Positions 36,405 to 46,626 of a stretch of DNA of 64,000 nucleotides are shown in pieces; the first letter of the stretch is position 1; each line of letters opens with the position of its first letter. The position numbers and the translations under genes are program-made. The notes under the pieces are model-generated. The model had not been told where the DNA came from, did no database searches, and saw only the letters and a program-made list of their open reading frames with translations. This stretch comes from JBQTIU01 sp052387815 (lineage in GTDB: Bacteria > Pseudomonadota > Alphaproteobacteria > CACIAM-22H2). Where the stretch lies: contig JBQTIU010000028.1 of NCBI GenBank assembly GCA_052387815.1, forward strand, positions 1 through 64,000, written 5' to 3'.

Positions 36405-37190
36405 TCAGCCGACCAGTTCGGGAAGCGGGGCGATCCTCACCCCCGCCGCCTCGAGTTTGCGCCGCACCGCGGCCGCCATGGCCACCGCCGCGGGGTTGTC
36501 GCCATGGACGCAGATGCTGTCGATCCTGACCGGGATCCGCTTGCCGGTGACCGTCACCACCGCCTGGTCCTCGACCATGCGCAGCACACGCTCGGCGGCC
36601 AGCGCGGCGTCGTGGATGACGGCGCCCGGTCGCTGGCGCGAGGTAAGGTTGCCGTTATCGTCGTAGGTGCGGTCGGCATAGACCTCGCGGGCCATGCGCA
36701 GGCCGAGCCGTTCGGCGGCCCGTTCGGTCTCCATGCCGGGCATGACCATGAGGATCAGGTTTTCATCCACCGTGCGGGTGGCGCGCGCCACCGCCAGCGC
36801 CAGCTCAAGCTCGACGGCCGCCATGTTGCCGAGGCTGCCGTGGACCTTCACATGGCGGACCGTGTGGCCGAGGCTGGCCGCGATCGCCAGCAGGGCGCCG
36901 ATCTGATAGATGAGGTGCTTCTCGATGTCGGCCGGGGATTCGCCGAGGATCGGCCGGCGGCCGAAGCCCCAAGGGTCGAGGAAGCTCGGGTGAGCCCCGA
37001 CATTGACGCCGGCCTCGCGGGCCAGCGCGACGGTTTCGTGCATGACCAGGGGATCGCCGGCGTGGAAACCGCAGGCGATGTTGGCCGACGTGACGATCTT
37101 CAGCATCTCGCGGTCGTTGCCGAGGGTGTAGACGCCGTAGCCCTCGCCCATGTCGGAATTGAGATCGACCTTCTCGGTCAACGGGGTCAC
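36405..37190 (-). CDS. pxpA: 5-oxoprolinase subunit PxpA (LamB/YcsF family)
   Basis: A 261-residue LamB/YcsF protein, the PxpA subunit of the bacterial ATP-dependent 5-oxoprolinase that opens 5-oxo-L-proline to L-glutamate. Motifs: VDLNSDMGEGYGVYTLGND, TSANIACGFHAGDPLVMHET, GAHPSFLDPWGFGRRPI and VKVHGSLGNMA. The start is a GTG (37190) with a plausible TTG nine nt later, which has GAGG at better spacing. It is divergent from pxpB across a 107-bp gap, unusual since the three subunits are more often in one operon. Confidence 0.94.
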   Translation of the reverse strand: MTPLTEKVDLNSDMGEGYGVYTLGNDREMLKIVTSANIACGFHAGDPLVMHETVALAREAGVNVGAHPSFLDPWGFGRRPILGESPADIEKHLIYQIGALLAIAASLGHTVRHVKVHGSLGNMAAVELELALAVARATRTVDENLILMVMPGMETERAAERLGLRMAREVYADRTYDDNGNLTSRQRPGAVIHDAALAAERVLRMVEDQAVVTVTGKRIPVRIDSICVHGDNPAAVAMAAAVRRKLEAAGVRIAPLPELVG

Positions 37191-37230
37191 CTCTTACGTA
37201 TTCGATCCATTCGCGCCGGCGCGGAAGCGA

Positions 37231-37259
37231 TTGAATCCCGAGCTTACCCCCCCGATACT
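37231..37259 (+). promoter_or_regulatory. Candidate promoter for pxpB-pxpC
   Basis: TTGAAT (37231-37236) and GATACT (37254-37259) with a 17-bp spacer lie in the intergenic gap between divergent pxpA and pxpB, 38 nt before the chosen pxpB start. Each box matches the consensus at four of six positions. A pxpA promoter must lie in the same 107 bp on the other strand but was not clear. Confidence 0.4.
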
Positions 37260-37297
37260 GATTTTGGAAGCGGCGGCCCTTGATCGCGGGAGATGGC

Positions 37298-38065
37298 GTG
37301 CCAAGACGGCGAGTGAGCAGCGGCGCGGCGAGCGCCAAAACCGGCCCTTACGCAAGCCCGCGCTTCATCCCCGCCGGCGACATCGCCATGCTGGTCGAGC
37401 TCGGCGATGCGATCAGCCCGGAGGTGAGCCGCCGCGTGGTGGCGCTCGAGGGCCGGATCGACGAGCGGGCGATCCCGGGGATCGTCGAGACCGTGCCGAC
37501 CTACCGGTCGATCCTGGTCCATTACGATCCCTCGATCCTCTCCGCGGCGGCGCTCGAGGCGGCGATCCGCGAGCTTGGCCATGATGACGCGGCGCACTCG
37601 GCGCCGCCGCGCCGCTGGATCTTCCCGGTCGCCTACGGGGGCGAGAACGGCATCGACCTCGAGTTCGTCGCCCGGCACCGCGGGCTCACCACCGAGGAAG
37701 TGATTCGCCTGCACGCCGCGCCGGTCTATCGCGTCTACATGCTCGGCTTCTCCCCGGGCTTCGCCTATTTGGGCGGCCTGCCCGCGGCGCTCCACATCGC
37801 GCGCCGCGACAACCCGCGCCCAAAGGTGCCGGCGGGCACGGTGTCGATCGGCGGCATCCAGGCCGCCATCTGCTGCCAGGCGATCCCCAGCGGCTGGCAT
37901 CTGCTGGGGCGGACCCCGGTTCGCACCTACATCCCCGGCCGCCGCGATCCCTTCCTCCTCGCCGCCGGCGACGAGGTGCGCTTGACGCCGATCGGCGCCG
38001 CCGAATTCGCGCGCCTGGAAGCCCGCCGCGCGGCCGAGCCCCTGCTGCCGGAGCGCGAGCGCTAG
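37298..38065 (+). CDS. pxpB: 5-oxoprolinase subunit PxpB
   Basis: A 255-residue PxpB (KipI-like) subunit, working with PxpA and PxpC on 5-oxoproline. Signs: RFIPAGDIAMLVELGDAISP, VPTYRSILVHYDPSIL, RRWIFPVAYGGENGIDLEFV, YRVYMLGFSPGFAYLGGL, PRPKVPAGTVSIGGIQAAI and SGWHLLGRTPVRTYIPGR. GTG at 37298 is chosen for a GGGAGA upstream; TTG at 37280 and GTG at 37313 are alternatives. Its stop lies 2 nt before pxpC. Confidence 0.92.
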   Translation: MPRRRVSSGAASAKTGPYASPRFIPAGDIAMLVELGDAISPEVSRRVVALEGRIDERAIPGIVETVPTYRSILVHYDPSILSAAALEAAIRELGHDDAAHSAPPRRWIFPVAYGGENGIDLEFVARHRGLTTEEVIRLHAAPVYRVYMLGFSPGFAYLGGLPAALHIARRDNPRPKVPAGTVSIGGIQAAICCQAIPSGWHLLGRTPVRTYIPGRRDPFLLAAGDEVRLTPIGAAEFARLEARRAAEPLLPERER

Positions 38066-38067
38066 GG

Positions 38068-39087
38068 ATGGCCGCGGTCCTCAAGCTCGTCCTCGCCAGT
38101 CCTTTCGCGACGCTGCAGGATCTCGGCCGCATCGGCTACCAGCGCTACGGCGTCTCCGGCTCGGGCGCCATGGACAAGGTGTCGATGCGCGCCGCCAACC
38201 TGCTGGTCGGCAATCCCCCCGGCGAGGCGGCGGTGGAGTTCACCTTGACCGGGGGCGAGTACGCCCTCGAGGGCGGCGCGTGCCGCCTGGCGGTCGCCGG
38301 TGGCGAGTTCGCGATCGCCATCGATGGCCGGCCGGCCGCCTGCTACCGCAGCCTGACGCTCGCGTCCGGCCAGCGCCTGCGGATCGGCGCCGCCGCCGAT
38401 GCGCTGCGCGGCTATATCGCGGTCGCCGGCGGGTTCGCCGTGGCGCCCGAGCTCGGCAGCCTGTCCACCCATGTGCGCAGCGCGATCGGCGGCCTCGGGG
38501 GCCGCGCGCTCGTCGCCGGCGACGCGCTGCCGCTGGCCCAAGACCGGGCGCCGGACGGACCCGACATGACGCTCGAGCGGGCGGCGCTGCCGGGGCGCGG
38601 ACTGCCGATCCGCGTCGTGCTGGGGCCGCAGGACGACTATTTTTCGCCGGCCGCCATCCGCGCCTTTCTCGAGGGCGAATACGTCATCACCGCCGAGGCC
38701 GACCGCATGGGCTATCGACTCGACGGGCCGAAGATTCCCCACCTCGGGGACGACAACATCATCTCCGACGGCATCGTCGCCGGCAGCATCCAGGTCCCCG
38801 GCAACGGCCTGCCGATCGTGCTGATGGCGGACTGTCAGACGACCGGCGGCTATCCCAAGATCGCGACCGTGATCAGCGCCGATTTGCCAACCCTCGCGCA
38901 AAGCCGGCCGGGGGCGAGGCTGCGCTTCGCCGCGGTGACGCTCGCCGAGGCGCAAGCCCGGCGCGCCGAGGTCGAGGCCGCCATGGCGGGCCTCCCCACG
39001 CACCTGCACCCCGCGGTTATCGGCCGCGAGGCGCTGACCAGCGAGGCGCTGTTGTCGGCCAACCTCATCAGCGGCGCCTGGGCGTGA
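38068..39087 (+). CDS. pxpC: 5-oxoprolinase subunit PxpC (biotin-dependent carboxyltransferase family)
   Basis: A 339-residue PxpC (KipA-like) subunit. Signs: FATLQDLGRIGYQRYGVSGS, GAMDKVSMRAANLLVGNPPG, AVEFTLTGGEY, LGPQDDYFSPAAIRAFLEGE, ADRMGYRLDGPKI and GNGLPIVLMADCQTTGGYPK with the conserved TTGGYPKIATVI core. Complete. It follows pxpB directly and overlaps the next gene by GTGA, so pxpB, pxpC and the dehydrogenase form one transcript. Confidence 0.93.
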   Translation: MAAVLKLVLASPFATLQDLGRIGYQRYGVSGSGAMDKVSMRAANLLVGNPPGEAAVEFTLTGGEYALEGGACRLAVAGGEFAIAIDGRPAACYRSLTLASGQRLRIGAAADALRGYIAVAGGFAVAPELGSLSTHVRSAIGGLGGRALVAGDALPLAQDRAPDGPDMTLERAALPGRGLPIRVVLGPQDDYFSPAAIRAFLEGEYVITAEADRMGYRLDGPKIPHLGDDNIISDGIVAGSIQVPGNGLPIVLMADCQTTGGYPKIATVISADLPTLAQSRPGARLRFAAVTLAEAQARRAEVEAAMAGLPTHLHPAVIGREALTSEALLSANLISGAWA

Positions 39088-40139
39088 CCCACATCCTCAT
39101 CCCCGACGCGCAGTTCGCCGGCCCGCCCGACCTCGAGCGCCGCCGGCTGGCGCCGTTCGGGCGCGTCCGGCTGTACCGCGTGCAGCAAGGGGATAGCGTC
39201 CCCGAGCGGGCCTGGCGGCGGGCCGGCGCGGTCATCGCCTATCGCGACATTCGCTTGACGCGGCGCGAGATCGGGCTCTTGGACTCGTGCCGGATCGTGG
39301 TGCGGGCCGGGGTCGGGGTGGACAACATCGACGTCGAGGCGTTGAGCGCCCGCCGCATCCCGGTCTGCAACGTGCCGGATTACGGGATCTCCGAGCTCGC
39401 CGATCACGCCCTCGCCTTGATGCTCGCCCTCGCCCGCGGCGTCGTCGCCTATGCCGAGGCCCTGCGGGCCGATCCGGTGGCCGGCTGGCGGTGGCAGGCG
39501 GCGCCGACCGCACGGCGGCTCAAGGGTATCACCTTCGGGGTCGTCGGGCTGGGCCGGACCGGCACCGCGGCGGCGCTGAGGGCCAAAGCCTTCGGCATGG
39601 CGGTCGCCTTCTACGATCCCTTGGCGCCCGCGGGGCAGGACCTGGCGCTGGGCATCGAGCGGGTCGAACGGCTCCGCGATCTCCTTTCGGTCGCGGATGT
39701 GCTGAGCCTCCACGCCCCGCTGTTACCGGCGACCAGGCGGATGATCGACCGGCGGGCCGTCGAGGCGATGAAGCCGGGGGCCTTGCTCATCAACATCGCG
39801 CGCGGCGACCTCGTCGACCTCGATGCCGTTTACGAGGGGCTGAAGGCCGGCCGGATCGGCGGCGCCGGGCTCGACGTGCTGCCGGTCGAGCCGCCCGATG
39901 CGGCCCACCCTTTGATTCGCGCCTGGCTCGACGACGAGGCCTGGCTGCGCGGCCGCCTGATCCTGACGCCGCACGCGGCGTTCTACAGCAAGGACAGCCT
40001 CGCCGACATGCGGGCCAAGGCGCTCGACACCCTGGTCGCGTTCCTCGGCGAAGGGCGGCTGGTCAATTGCATCAACCAAGCGGCGTTCGCCGCAGCGATC
40101 GCCGTTGTTGCGAAGAGGCAGAGCACCCCCCGATCGTGA
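39084..40139 (+). CDS. D-2-hydroxyacid dehydrogenase, NAD-binding
   Basis: A 351-residue member of the D-isomer-specific 2-hydroxyacid dehydrogenase family. NAD-binding GVVGLGRTGTAAALRAKAFG is at residues 153-172, the substrate-side RAGVGVDNIDVEAL and VPDYGISELADHALALML precede it, and the catalytic Arg, Glu and His are seen as NIARGDLVDLDAV, LDVLPVEPPD and LTPHAAFYS. It starts at a GTG overlapping the pxpC stop. In this cluster a 2-oxoacid made from an amino acid, such as 2-oxoglutarate, could be the substrate, but that is inference. Confidence 0.88.
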   Translation: MTHILIPDAQFAGPPDLERRRLAPFGRVRLYRVQQGDSVPERAWRRAGAVIAYRDIRLTRREIGLLDSCRIVVRAGVGVDNIDVEALSARRIPVCNVPDYGISELADHALALMLALARGVVAYAEALRADPVAGWRWQAAPTARRLKGITFGVVGLGRTGTAAALRAKAFGMAVAFYDPLAPAGQDLALGIERVERLRDLLSVADVLSLHAPLLPATRRMIDRRAVEAMKPGALLINIARGDLVDLDAVYEGLKAGRIGGAGLDVLPVEPPDAAHPLIRAWLDDEAWLRGRLILTPHAAFYSKDSLADMRAKALDTLVAFLGEGRLVNCINQAAFAAAIAVVAKRQSTPRS

Positions 40140-40151
40140 TATAGACATCGC

Positions 40152-41288
40152 ATGAGCCAAGCGAGCCAAGCGAGCCAAGCCCGCGGCGAGGCCGGCCGGC
40201 CCGAGGCGGCCGGGTGGACGCCGATCCCGGTGTCGGTGATCACCGGCTTTCTCGGCGCCGGCAAGACGACGCTGTTGAGCCGGCTGCTGCGCCACCCCGG
40301 CATGGCGGAGACGGCGGTGATCATCAACGAGTTCGGCGAGATCGGCCTCGACCACCGGCTGGTCGAGGCAGTGGATGCCGAGACGCTGGTGATGACCAGC
40401 GGCTGCCTGTGCTGCACGATCCGCAGCGACCTCGCCGACACGCTCCGGGAGCTGTACTTGAAGCGCGTGCGGGGCGCCGTGCCCGCCTTCCGGCGCGTGG
40501 TCATCGAAACCACCGGGCTTGCCGATCCGGCGCCCATCCTCCACACGCTCATGGACGATCCGATCCTCGAAGCCTATTACCGGTTGGACGGCGTCGTCGC
40601 CACCGTCGATGCCGTCAATGCCGATTGGCAGCTCGACTCCCAGTTCGAGTCGGTCAAGCAGGCGGCGGTCGCCGACCGCATCGTGCTGACCAAGACCGAT
40701 ATCGCCGAGGAAGAGGCGGTCGCCGGGCTCAAGCGGCGGCTCGAGGCCCTCAATCCCGGCGCGCCGATCCTCGTCGCCGTGCACGGCGCAGTGGACCCGG
40801 AGCGCCTGTTCGACGCCGGCCTCTACGATCCCAAGACCAAGACCATGGACGTCCAGCGCTGGCTCAACGCCGAAGCCTTCGCGCGCGCCGACGATCGCGA
40901 CCACGGGCATGACCGCGACCGCGACAACGGCAGCAAGCTCGACGTCAACCGGCACGACGAGCGCATTCGCGCCCACTGCCTGGTCATCGGCGAGCCCATC
41001 GAATGGGAGCCGTTCACCCAGTGGCTCGGCGCGTTCGCGCGTCACCGCGGCGAGGATCTATTGCGCCTCAAGGGGATCCTCAACGTCGCCGGCGAGGACA
41101 AGCCGATCGCCATCCACGGCATCCAGCACCTGTTCCACCCGCCGGCCCGCTTGCCCCATTGGCCCGACGCCGACCGCCGCTCGCGCCTCGTGTTCATCAC
41201 CCGCGACATCGCCCCGGGGCCGCTCGAGCGCTCGCTCGGCGCCTACCGCGACCCAGCCTCGCGCGATGCCTGGCGGCGCGAGGGCTGA
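40152..41288 (+). CDS. CobW/ZNG1-type GTP-binding protein
   Basis: A 378-residue metal-chaperone GTPase of the COG0523 group. G1 is GFLGAGKTTLLSRLLRHPG, the zinc-binding CxCC is in MTSGCLCCTIRSDLADTL, G3 is ETTGLADPAPI, and the G4 block reads TKTDIA. A His/Asp-rich loop (DDRDHGHDRDRDN) joins the GTPase to the CobW C-terminal domain (GEPIEWEPFTQWL, FITRDIAPG). It follows the dehydrogenase by 12 nt. The first residues are a 9-bp triple repeat (SQA units, 40154-40180). It probably delivers zinc or another metal to a partner; which one is not shown. Confidence 0.88.
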   Translation: MSQASQASQARGEAGRPEAAGWTPIPVSVITGFLGAGKTTLLSRLLRHPGMAETAVIINEFGEIGLDHRLVEAVDAETLVMTSGCLCCTIRSDLADTLRELYLKRVRGAVPAFRRVVIETTGLADPAPILHTLMDDPILEAYYRLDGVVATVDAVNADWQLDSQFESVKQAAVADRIVLTKTDIAEEEAVAGLKRRLEALNPGAPILVAVHGAVDPERLFDAGLYDPKTKTMDVQRWLNAEAFARADDRDHGHDRDRDNGSKLDVNRHDERIRAHCLVIGEPIEWEPFTQWLGAFARHRGEDLLRLKGILNVAGEDKPIAIHGIQHLFHPPARLPHWPDADRRSRLVFITRDIAPGPLERSLGAYRDPASRDAWRREG

Positions 41289-41307
41289 CCCCTCGCGCCG
41301 GGCCGGC

Positions 41308-42834
41308 TCAGAACTTATACGTGAGGGTGACTTCGCCGAGATAGATGCTGCGATCGGTGCGGTCGGCGGCGCCCAGGGACTGCTTCATGCCGGTGCCCGG
41401 CCGACCGACGCCGAGCGCGCCCAAAACGCTCAGATTTTCGATCGGCGTCGTCCACTGGGCGTAAAGGTTCGCCTCGTCCATCAGCTGGTCCGATCGGATC
41501 GCGACGCCGGTCACCGGGTCGATCACCTGGCCCTGTTCGGCGAAGGCGAACCGGTACAGCACCAGTCCGATATCGAGCACGTTGTCGAGCGGCGTCATGC
41601 GAAGATGGACCTGGTTGACGTTGACGTTGGAATTCGCGCCCACATACTGGCTGTAGATCTCGCCATGGGCCCAGGTGCCGATGCCGCGCGGGCCGGTGTT
41701 GTTGAACAGGGGATCCCAGGACTTGTCGGTGCGGTCGGCGGGGTTCGGATCGCCGCTGAAATGGGCGTAGCGATAGGAGAGCCGCGGCGCCCAGGGCAGA
41801 TCGAACTGGTATTGCGGCTCGGCGTACCAGGCGCCGGCGCGCACCTTGCGGTCCGTGGCGCCGTTGCGCTGGATGGCTGCCTCGCCGTAGAGCTTGAGGC
41901 CGGGCAGCGCCGAAAGGAAGGCGCCGCCCAGGCGCAGGGAATAGACGCCGAGCCCGTCGCGGTTGGCGGATTGGGCGCCGCCGGTGCCGCCGCCGGCGAA
42001 CGAGAAGTTGGAACCCGGCCCGGTGCTGTCGGCCTTGTAGATGCGCATCGCGGTCGCCCCGACATACCACTGGCGCGCGTCGTAGTCGGCGCGGCCGCGA
42101 TCCTCGCGCGCGGATTGGAACCACTCGATATTGGCGCCGTAGAGATCGCTGTCGGCGACGTCGTTGGCGCGCATGGTCCTCTGGTCGGTGCGGCTGGCGA
42201 GGTGGAACAGGTCGGCGCGGACCGGCTCGGTGTTGATCTTGAGGATCGCGGTTTTCTCGAAGGCGGCGCGTGGCCCCAGGTAATAGGCGGCGCGGCCGAA
42301 GCCGTCGACCGTGCCATCGATGATCAGGAAGCCGTCGCCGACGGTGAAACTCTGACGGCCGGCCGAGATATCGATCGCGTCCTCGCCGAGCGCCTCGAAG
42401 GTCTTGCCGGATTTCCAGCCGAGGACGGCATTCTCGACCTCGAGGCGTTCGGGCCGGTTGGAGGTGCCCGAGAGCGCCTGGCCTTCGCCGTCGCCGCGGG
42501 TAGCCGCGCCGACCGCGCTCAAATTTCCATAGAGCGAACCGCCCTCGCCGAAGTCGAATTCGGCCAGCAACGAAGGTATGACGAATCCTTCGGTCCATTG
42601 CCGGCCGCCCTTGCGGGTGCCGTTCAGGCCGACGCTGCCGATGCCGAAATTGGCGTTGCCGACCGAAAAGGCGCCAAAAGCGACGGTCAGGTCCATGTTG
42701 AGCGTCAATCCGCCACCCTCATATAGCTTGAACGATGGCTCCTGGGCCTGCGCCCCCGGGACGGCGCCCACGACCAGGCCCGCCGCGATGGCGAGGCGGC
42801 CGAGCCCCACGAGCGTGGATGAACGCATCCTCAT
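41308..42834 (-). CDS. Alginate-export-like outer-membrane beta-barrel
   Basis: A 508-residue outer-membrane protein with a signal peptide (LAIAAGLVVGAVPGAQAQ) and alternating amphipathic beta strands to the final phenylalanine (YLGEVTLTYKF), the usual barrel sorting end. Blocks such as RLEVENAVLGWKSGKTFEAL, ISAGRQSFTVGDGFLIIDGT and LGPRAAFEKTAILKINTEPV place it with alginate_exp-type porins. Its substrate is unknown. It converges on the CobW-type gene (20-bp gap) and is divergent from ettA. Confidence 0.78.
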   Translation of the reverse strand: MRMRSSTLVGLGRLAIAAGLVVGAVPGAQAQEPSFKLYEGGGLTLNMDLTVAFGAFSVGNANFGIGSVGLNGTRKGGRQWTEGFVIPSLLAEFDFGEGGSLYGNLSAVGAATRGDGEGQALSGTSNRPERLEVENAVLGWKSGKTFEALGEDAIDISAGRQSFTVGDGFLIIDGTVDGFGRAAYYLGPRAAFEKTAILKINTEPVRADLFHLASRTDQRTMRANDVADSDLYGANIEWFQSAREDRGRADYDARQWYVGATAMRIYKADSTGPGSNFSFAGGGTGGAQSANRDGLGVYSLRLGGAFLSALPGLKLYGEAAIQRNGATDRKVRAGAWYAEPQYQFDLPWAPRLSYRYAHFSGDPNPADRTDKSWDPLFNNTGPRGIGTWAHGEIYSQYVGANSNVNVNQVHLRMTPLDNVLDIGLVLYRFAFAEQGQVIDPVTGVAIRSDQLMDEANLYAQWTTPIENLSVLGALGVGRPGTGMKQSLGAADRTDRSIYLGEVTLTYKF

Positions 42835-42894
42835 CGATTCCCCCGACCCGATGTTTTTCCGACGTCGCGATCGACTCGATCATCATATAACCCG

Positions 42895-42908
42895 ATTCGG
42901 CGCCGAAT
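42895..42908. promoter_or_regulatory. 14-bp palindrome between porin and ettA
   Basis: ATTCGGCGCCGAAT is a perfect palindrome in the 160-bp gap between the divergent porin and ettA genes, next to an AT-rich CATCATATAA stretch that could hold a minus-strand -10 region (TTATATGATG). A binding site for a dimeric repressor is possible; no regulator is identified. Confidence 0.4.
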
Positions 42909-42994
42909 GAATACCCCCGCTCGGCCCCGGGATTTGCGTCCCTCGCCCGCGCCGGAGTAGAAGCTCTGCCCGCCATCCGCCAAGGACTCGACCC

Positions 42995-44677
<1,683 letters not shown>

Positions 44678-44695
44678 GTAAATATAAAAAAATTA

Positions 44696-45427
44696 CTAGC
44701 GCGCGGCCCCGGTCTTGTCGCGCAAGGCGGCGAGCAGGCCTTCGACCTTGCCGCCGGAGCGCTGGATCGCGGCGGAGAAATCGTCGCGCTGGGTGATCGC
44801 CATGCTCACCCCTTCGACCACCACGTCGTATATCTTGAAGCTCTCGCCGTCGCGCCGCAGCCGCCAATCGACCCGGATCGGCGGTCCGTTCGAGCGCTCG
44901 AACTCGCTGAACACCAGCACGTCGCCGTCGCTGTCGGCGCGCGTGTGGGTGACGCGCAAGGCCTCGCCGGCATAGTCGACGAACCTGGCGGCATAGGTCT
45001 GGACGATGAGGTCCTCGAACAGTTTGACGTACTCGGCCCGCTCCTTCTCGGTCGCCAGCCGCCAGTAGCGGCCGAGCGAGAAGCGCGCGATGGCGGGGAC
45101 GTCGAAGCCCTTGTTGAGCAGCCCCTGGAAGCGGTGATTGCGCTCGGCCGCCTCGAGGTCGGCGGCGGTCAGCCGGGCCACCGCCTGCCGGGCGAGGTCG
45201 GTAATGAACGCGCCGGCTTCCGGCACCGCTTTCGGCGCCGGCGGCTGCACGGCGGATTTCTGCGGCTGCGCCGCGCCCGCGCTGGCAACTCCCACGGTAA
45301 TGAGGATCGCGGCGACGAAGTTGAGGATATAGGCGGCGATCAGGATGGCCGCGCTGGCAACTCCCACGGCTCGCACGGCAAAGAGGATCGCGGCCCCGAA
45401 GGCCAGCAGGAAGCGACGAGAGGACAT
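44696..45427 (-). CDS. mlaC: Phospholipid-transport protein MlaC
   Basis: A 243-residue periplasmic Mla/Ttg2D-type protein, which shuttles phospholipids from the outer to the inner membrane. The mature domain has RFQGLLNKGFDVPAIARFSL, GRYWRLATEKERAEYVKLFE, YKIYDVVVEGVSMAITQRDD-like FKIYDVVVEGVSMAITQRDD and a terminal region of about 25 residues. The N-terminal signal is long and hydrophobic because a roughly 24-residue segment is duplicated (see the repeat entry), which is odd. It starts 3 nt after mlaA. The other Mla proteins are not in the window. Confidence 0.88.
   Translation of the reverse strand: MSSRRFLLAFGAAILFAVRAVGVASAAILIAAYILNFVAAILITVGVASAGAAQPQKSAVQPPAPKAVPEAGAFITDLARQAVARLTAADLEAAERNHRFQGLLNKGFDVPAIARFSLGRYWRLATEKERAEYVKLFEDLIVQTYAARFVDYAGEALRVTHTRADSDGDVLVFSEFERSNGPPIRVDWRLRRDGESFKIYDVVVEGVSMAITQRDDFSAAIQRSGGKVEGLLAALRDKTGAAR
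45279..45369 (-). repeat. Direct repeat duplicating the mlaC signal region
   Basis: GCGCTGGCAACTCCCACGG occurs at 45279-45297 and again at 45351-45369, 72 nt (24 codons) apart, with a further GAGGATCGCGGC shared after each. In the minus-strand reading both encode VGVASA followed by a hydrophobic run, so the leader carries two successive hydrophobic segments. Confidence 0.85.
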
Positions 45428-45430
45428 GGC

Positions 45431-46243
45431 CTATTTCAGCGCGCTTGGCGTGGGCCCGTCAATCGCCGCCGTACCCTGGGACACGGCCGGGCCTGGGAAA
45501 TTGGCCCCCGGCGCGCGGTTGCGGATTTCCGAGTCGCGGCGTTGGCGGACAACGCTGCGCACGCGGGCGTAATAGTCGACCGCTCCGCGCTCGAGCTCCT
45601 CGACCGTTTCGATGTTCCGGGCGCGGGTGTCGATCGCGGTGATCGTGCTGCGCGCGGCCGGGATCAGGGTGTCGTTGTCCTTGTGGCGCGCGATCAGGTT
45701 GATGGGATCGACGAAATAGTCGATCGCGGTGCCGAAGGCGTCGCGGACGTTCGACGGCCCGAAGACCGGCAACACCAGATACGCGCCCTCCGGCATGCCC
45801 ATCACGGCGAAGGTCTGGCCCGAATCTTCTTCATGGAGCGGCAAGCCCAAATGGGCAGCGACCTCGAACAGGCCGAGGACCCCGAACGTCGAGTTGACGA
45901 AGAATCGCGCGACCGCGACCAAGGCCCGTTCCAACTGGCCCTGGAAGAAGTCGTTGATCGCCGTCCACGGCATGCGCAGGTTGGACATCGCATTGCGCAC
46001 GCTGTCCTGCACCGGATCGGGCAAGCCGATGCGGTACCAGGTCGCCGTCGGCTTGAACAGCAGCTCGTCGAGGAACCGGTTGACCTCGAAGATATACCGG
46101 TTGGCCGGCTCGAAGGGGTCGTTGGTCTCTTCGACTTGCGCGATCTTCTCGGGCGAATCGAGGATGACGCAGCCCGGCAGCGACAGCATGCCGGTCAACA
46201 CCGCCGCCAGGGGCCAATTCGACGTGATCTTGAAGCGAGTCAT
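45431..46243 (-). CDS. mlaA: Outer-membrane lipoprotein MlaA (VacJ)
   Basis: A 270-residue MlaA lipoprotein that removes mislocalised phospholipid from the outer membrane. The start MTRFKITSN is followed by a lipobox LSLPGC (lipidated Cys at residue 25), then NDPFEPANRYIFEVNRFLDE, RNAMSNLRMPWTAINDFFQG, FFVNSTFGVLGLFEVAAHLG, FAVMGMPEGAYLVLPVFGPS and RDAFGTAIDYFVDPIN. All match the ring-shaped family. It is the first gene of the mlaA-mlaC unit; the frame is open further upstream without similarity. Confidence 0.94.
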   Translation of the reverse strand: MTRFKITSNWPLAAVLTGMLSLPGCVILDSPEKIAQVEETNDPFEPANRYIFEVNRFLDELLFKPTATWYRIGLPDPVQDSVRNAMSNLRMPWTAINDFFQGQLERALVAVARFFVNSTFGVLGLFEVAAHLGLPLHEEDSGQTFAVMGMPEGAYLVLPVFGPSNVRDAFGTAIDYFVDPINLIARHKDNDTLIPAARSTITAIDTRARNIETVEELERGAVDYYARVRSVVRQRRDSEIRNRAPGANFPGPAVSQGTAAIDGPTPSALK

Positions 46244-46560
46244 GGACGGCTTGAAGTCGTTGTTCTGTTGATCGATCCACCGTATACGCCGCGCCCGCAT
46301 GAACCTACAGTGTCGCCCGTCACAACCCGCGACCCTTGCGCGGCCCGCCATCGGGAGCATCGGGCCGAACGCCGAACGTATGCTTCAAGGCGACCCGGAA
46401 CCTCCGAATCCATCCCTGGCACGTTAGTTTTTAGCTACCACAAGCGGATACCACGGACCAGGGTCGAGCGACAAAACCGTGTTGATACTAGCGCACTGTT
46501 GCAAATATGCATCAACCATCGCTGCTGGTATTTTTCATTGCGTATATCTACAAATACATA
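46244..46560. other. AT-rich divergent control region of mlaA and the ArsR-type gene
   Basis: A 383-bp gap before the 46627 start. From about 46430 to 46600 base composition shifts sharply to AT-rich, unlike the flanking genes, with phased A/T tracts. No credible frame, riboswitch fold or tRNA was seen. It may serve as promoter DNA for both genes, the first product of the right-hand side being an ArsR-type repressor. Confidence 0.5.
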
Positions 46561-46589
46561 TTGACATGTTTTTATTAATCGTCTAATCC
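46561..46589 (+). promoter_or_regulatory. Candidate promoter for the arsR-like/metF/metH unit
   Basis: A perfect -35 box TTGACA (46561-46566) is followed after 17 bp by TAATCC (46584-46589), a poor -10. It ends 37 nt before the ATG at 46627. The operator for the encoded ArsR domain is likely nearby but was not resolved. Confidence 0.4.
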
Positions 46590-46626
46590 ACACCCGCAGA
46601 CAGCCGCGAAGGCCGGGAGCGGATTC

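Noticed and set aside
46430..46626. SAM riboswitch before the metF-metH unit
   Set aside because: The region is AT-rich without paired helices matching SAM-I, SAM-II or SAH folds, as far as can be judged by eye.
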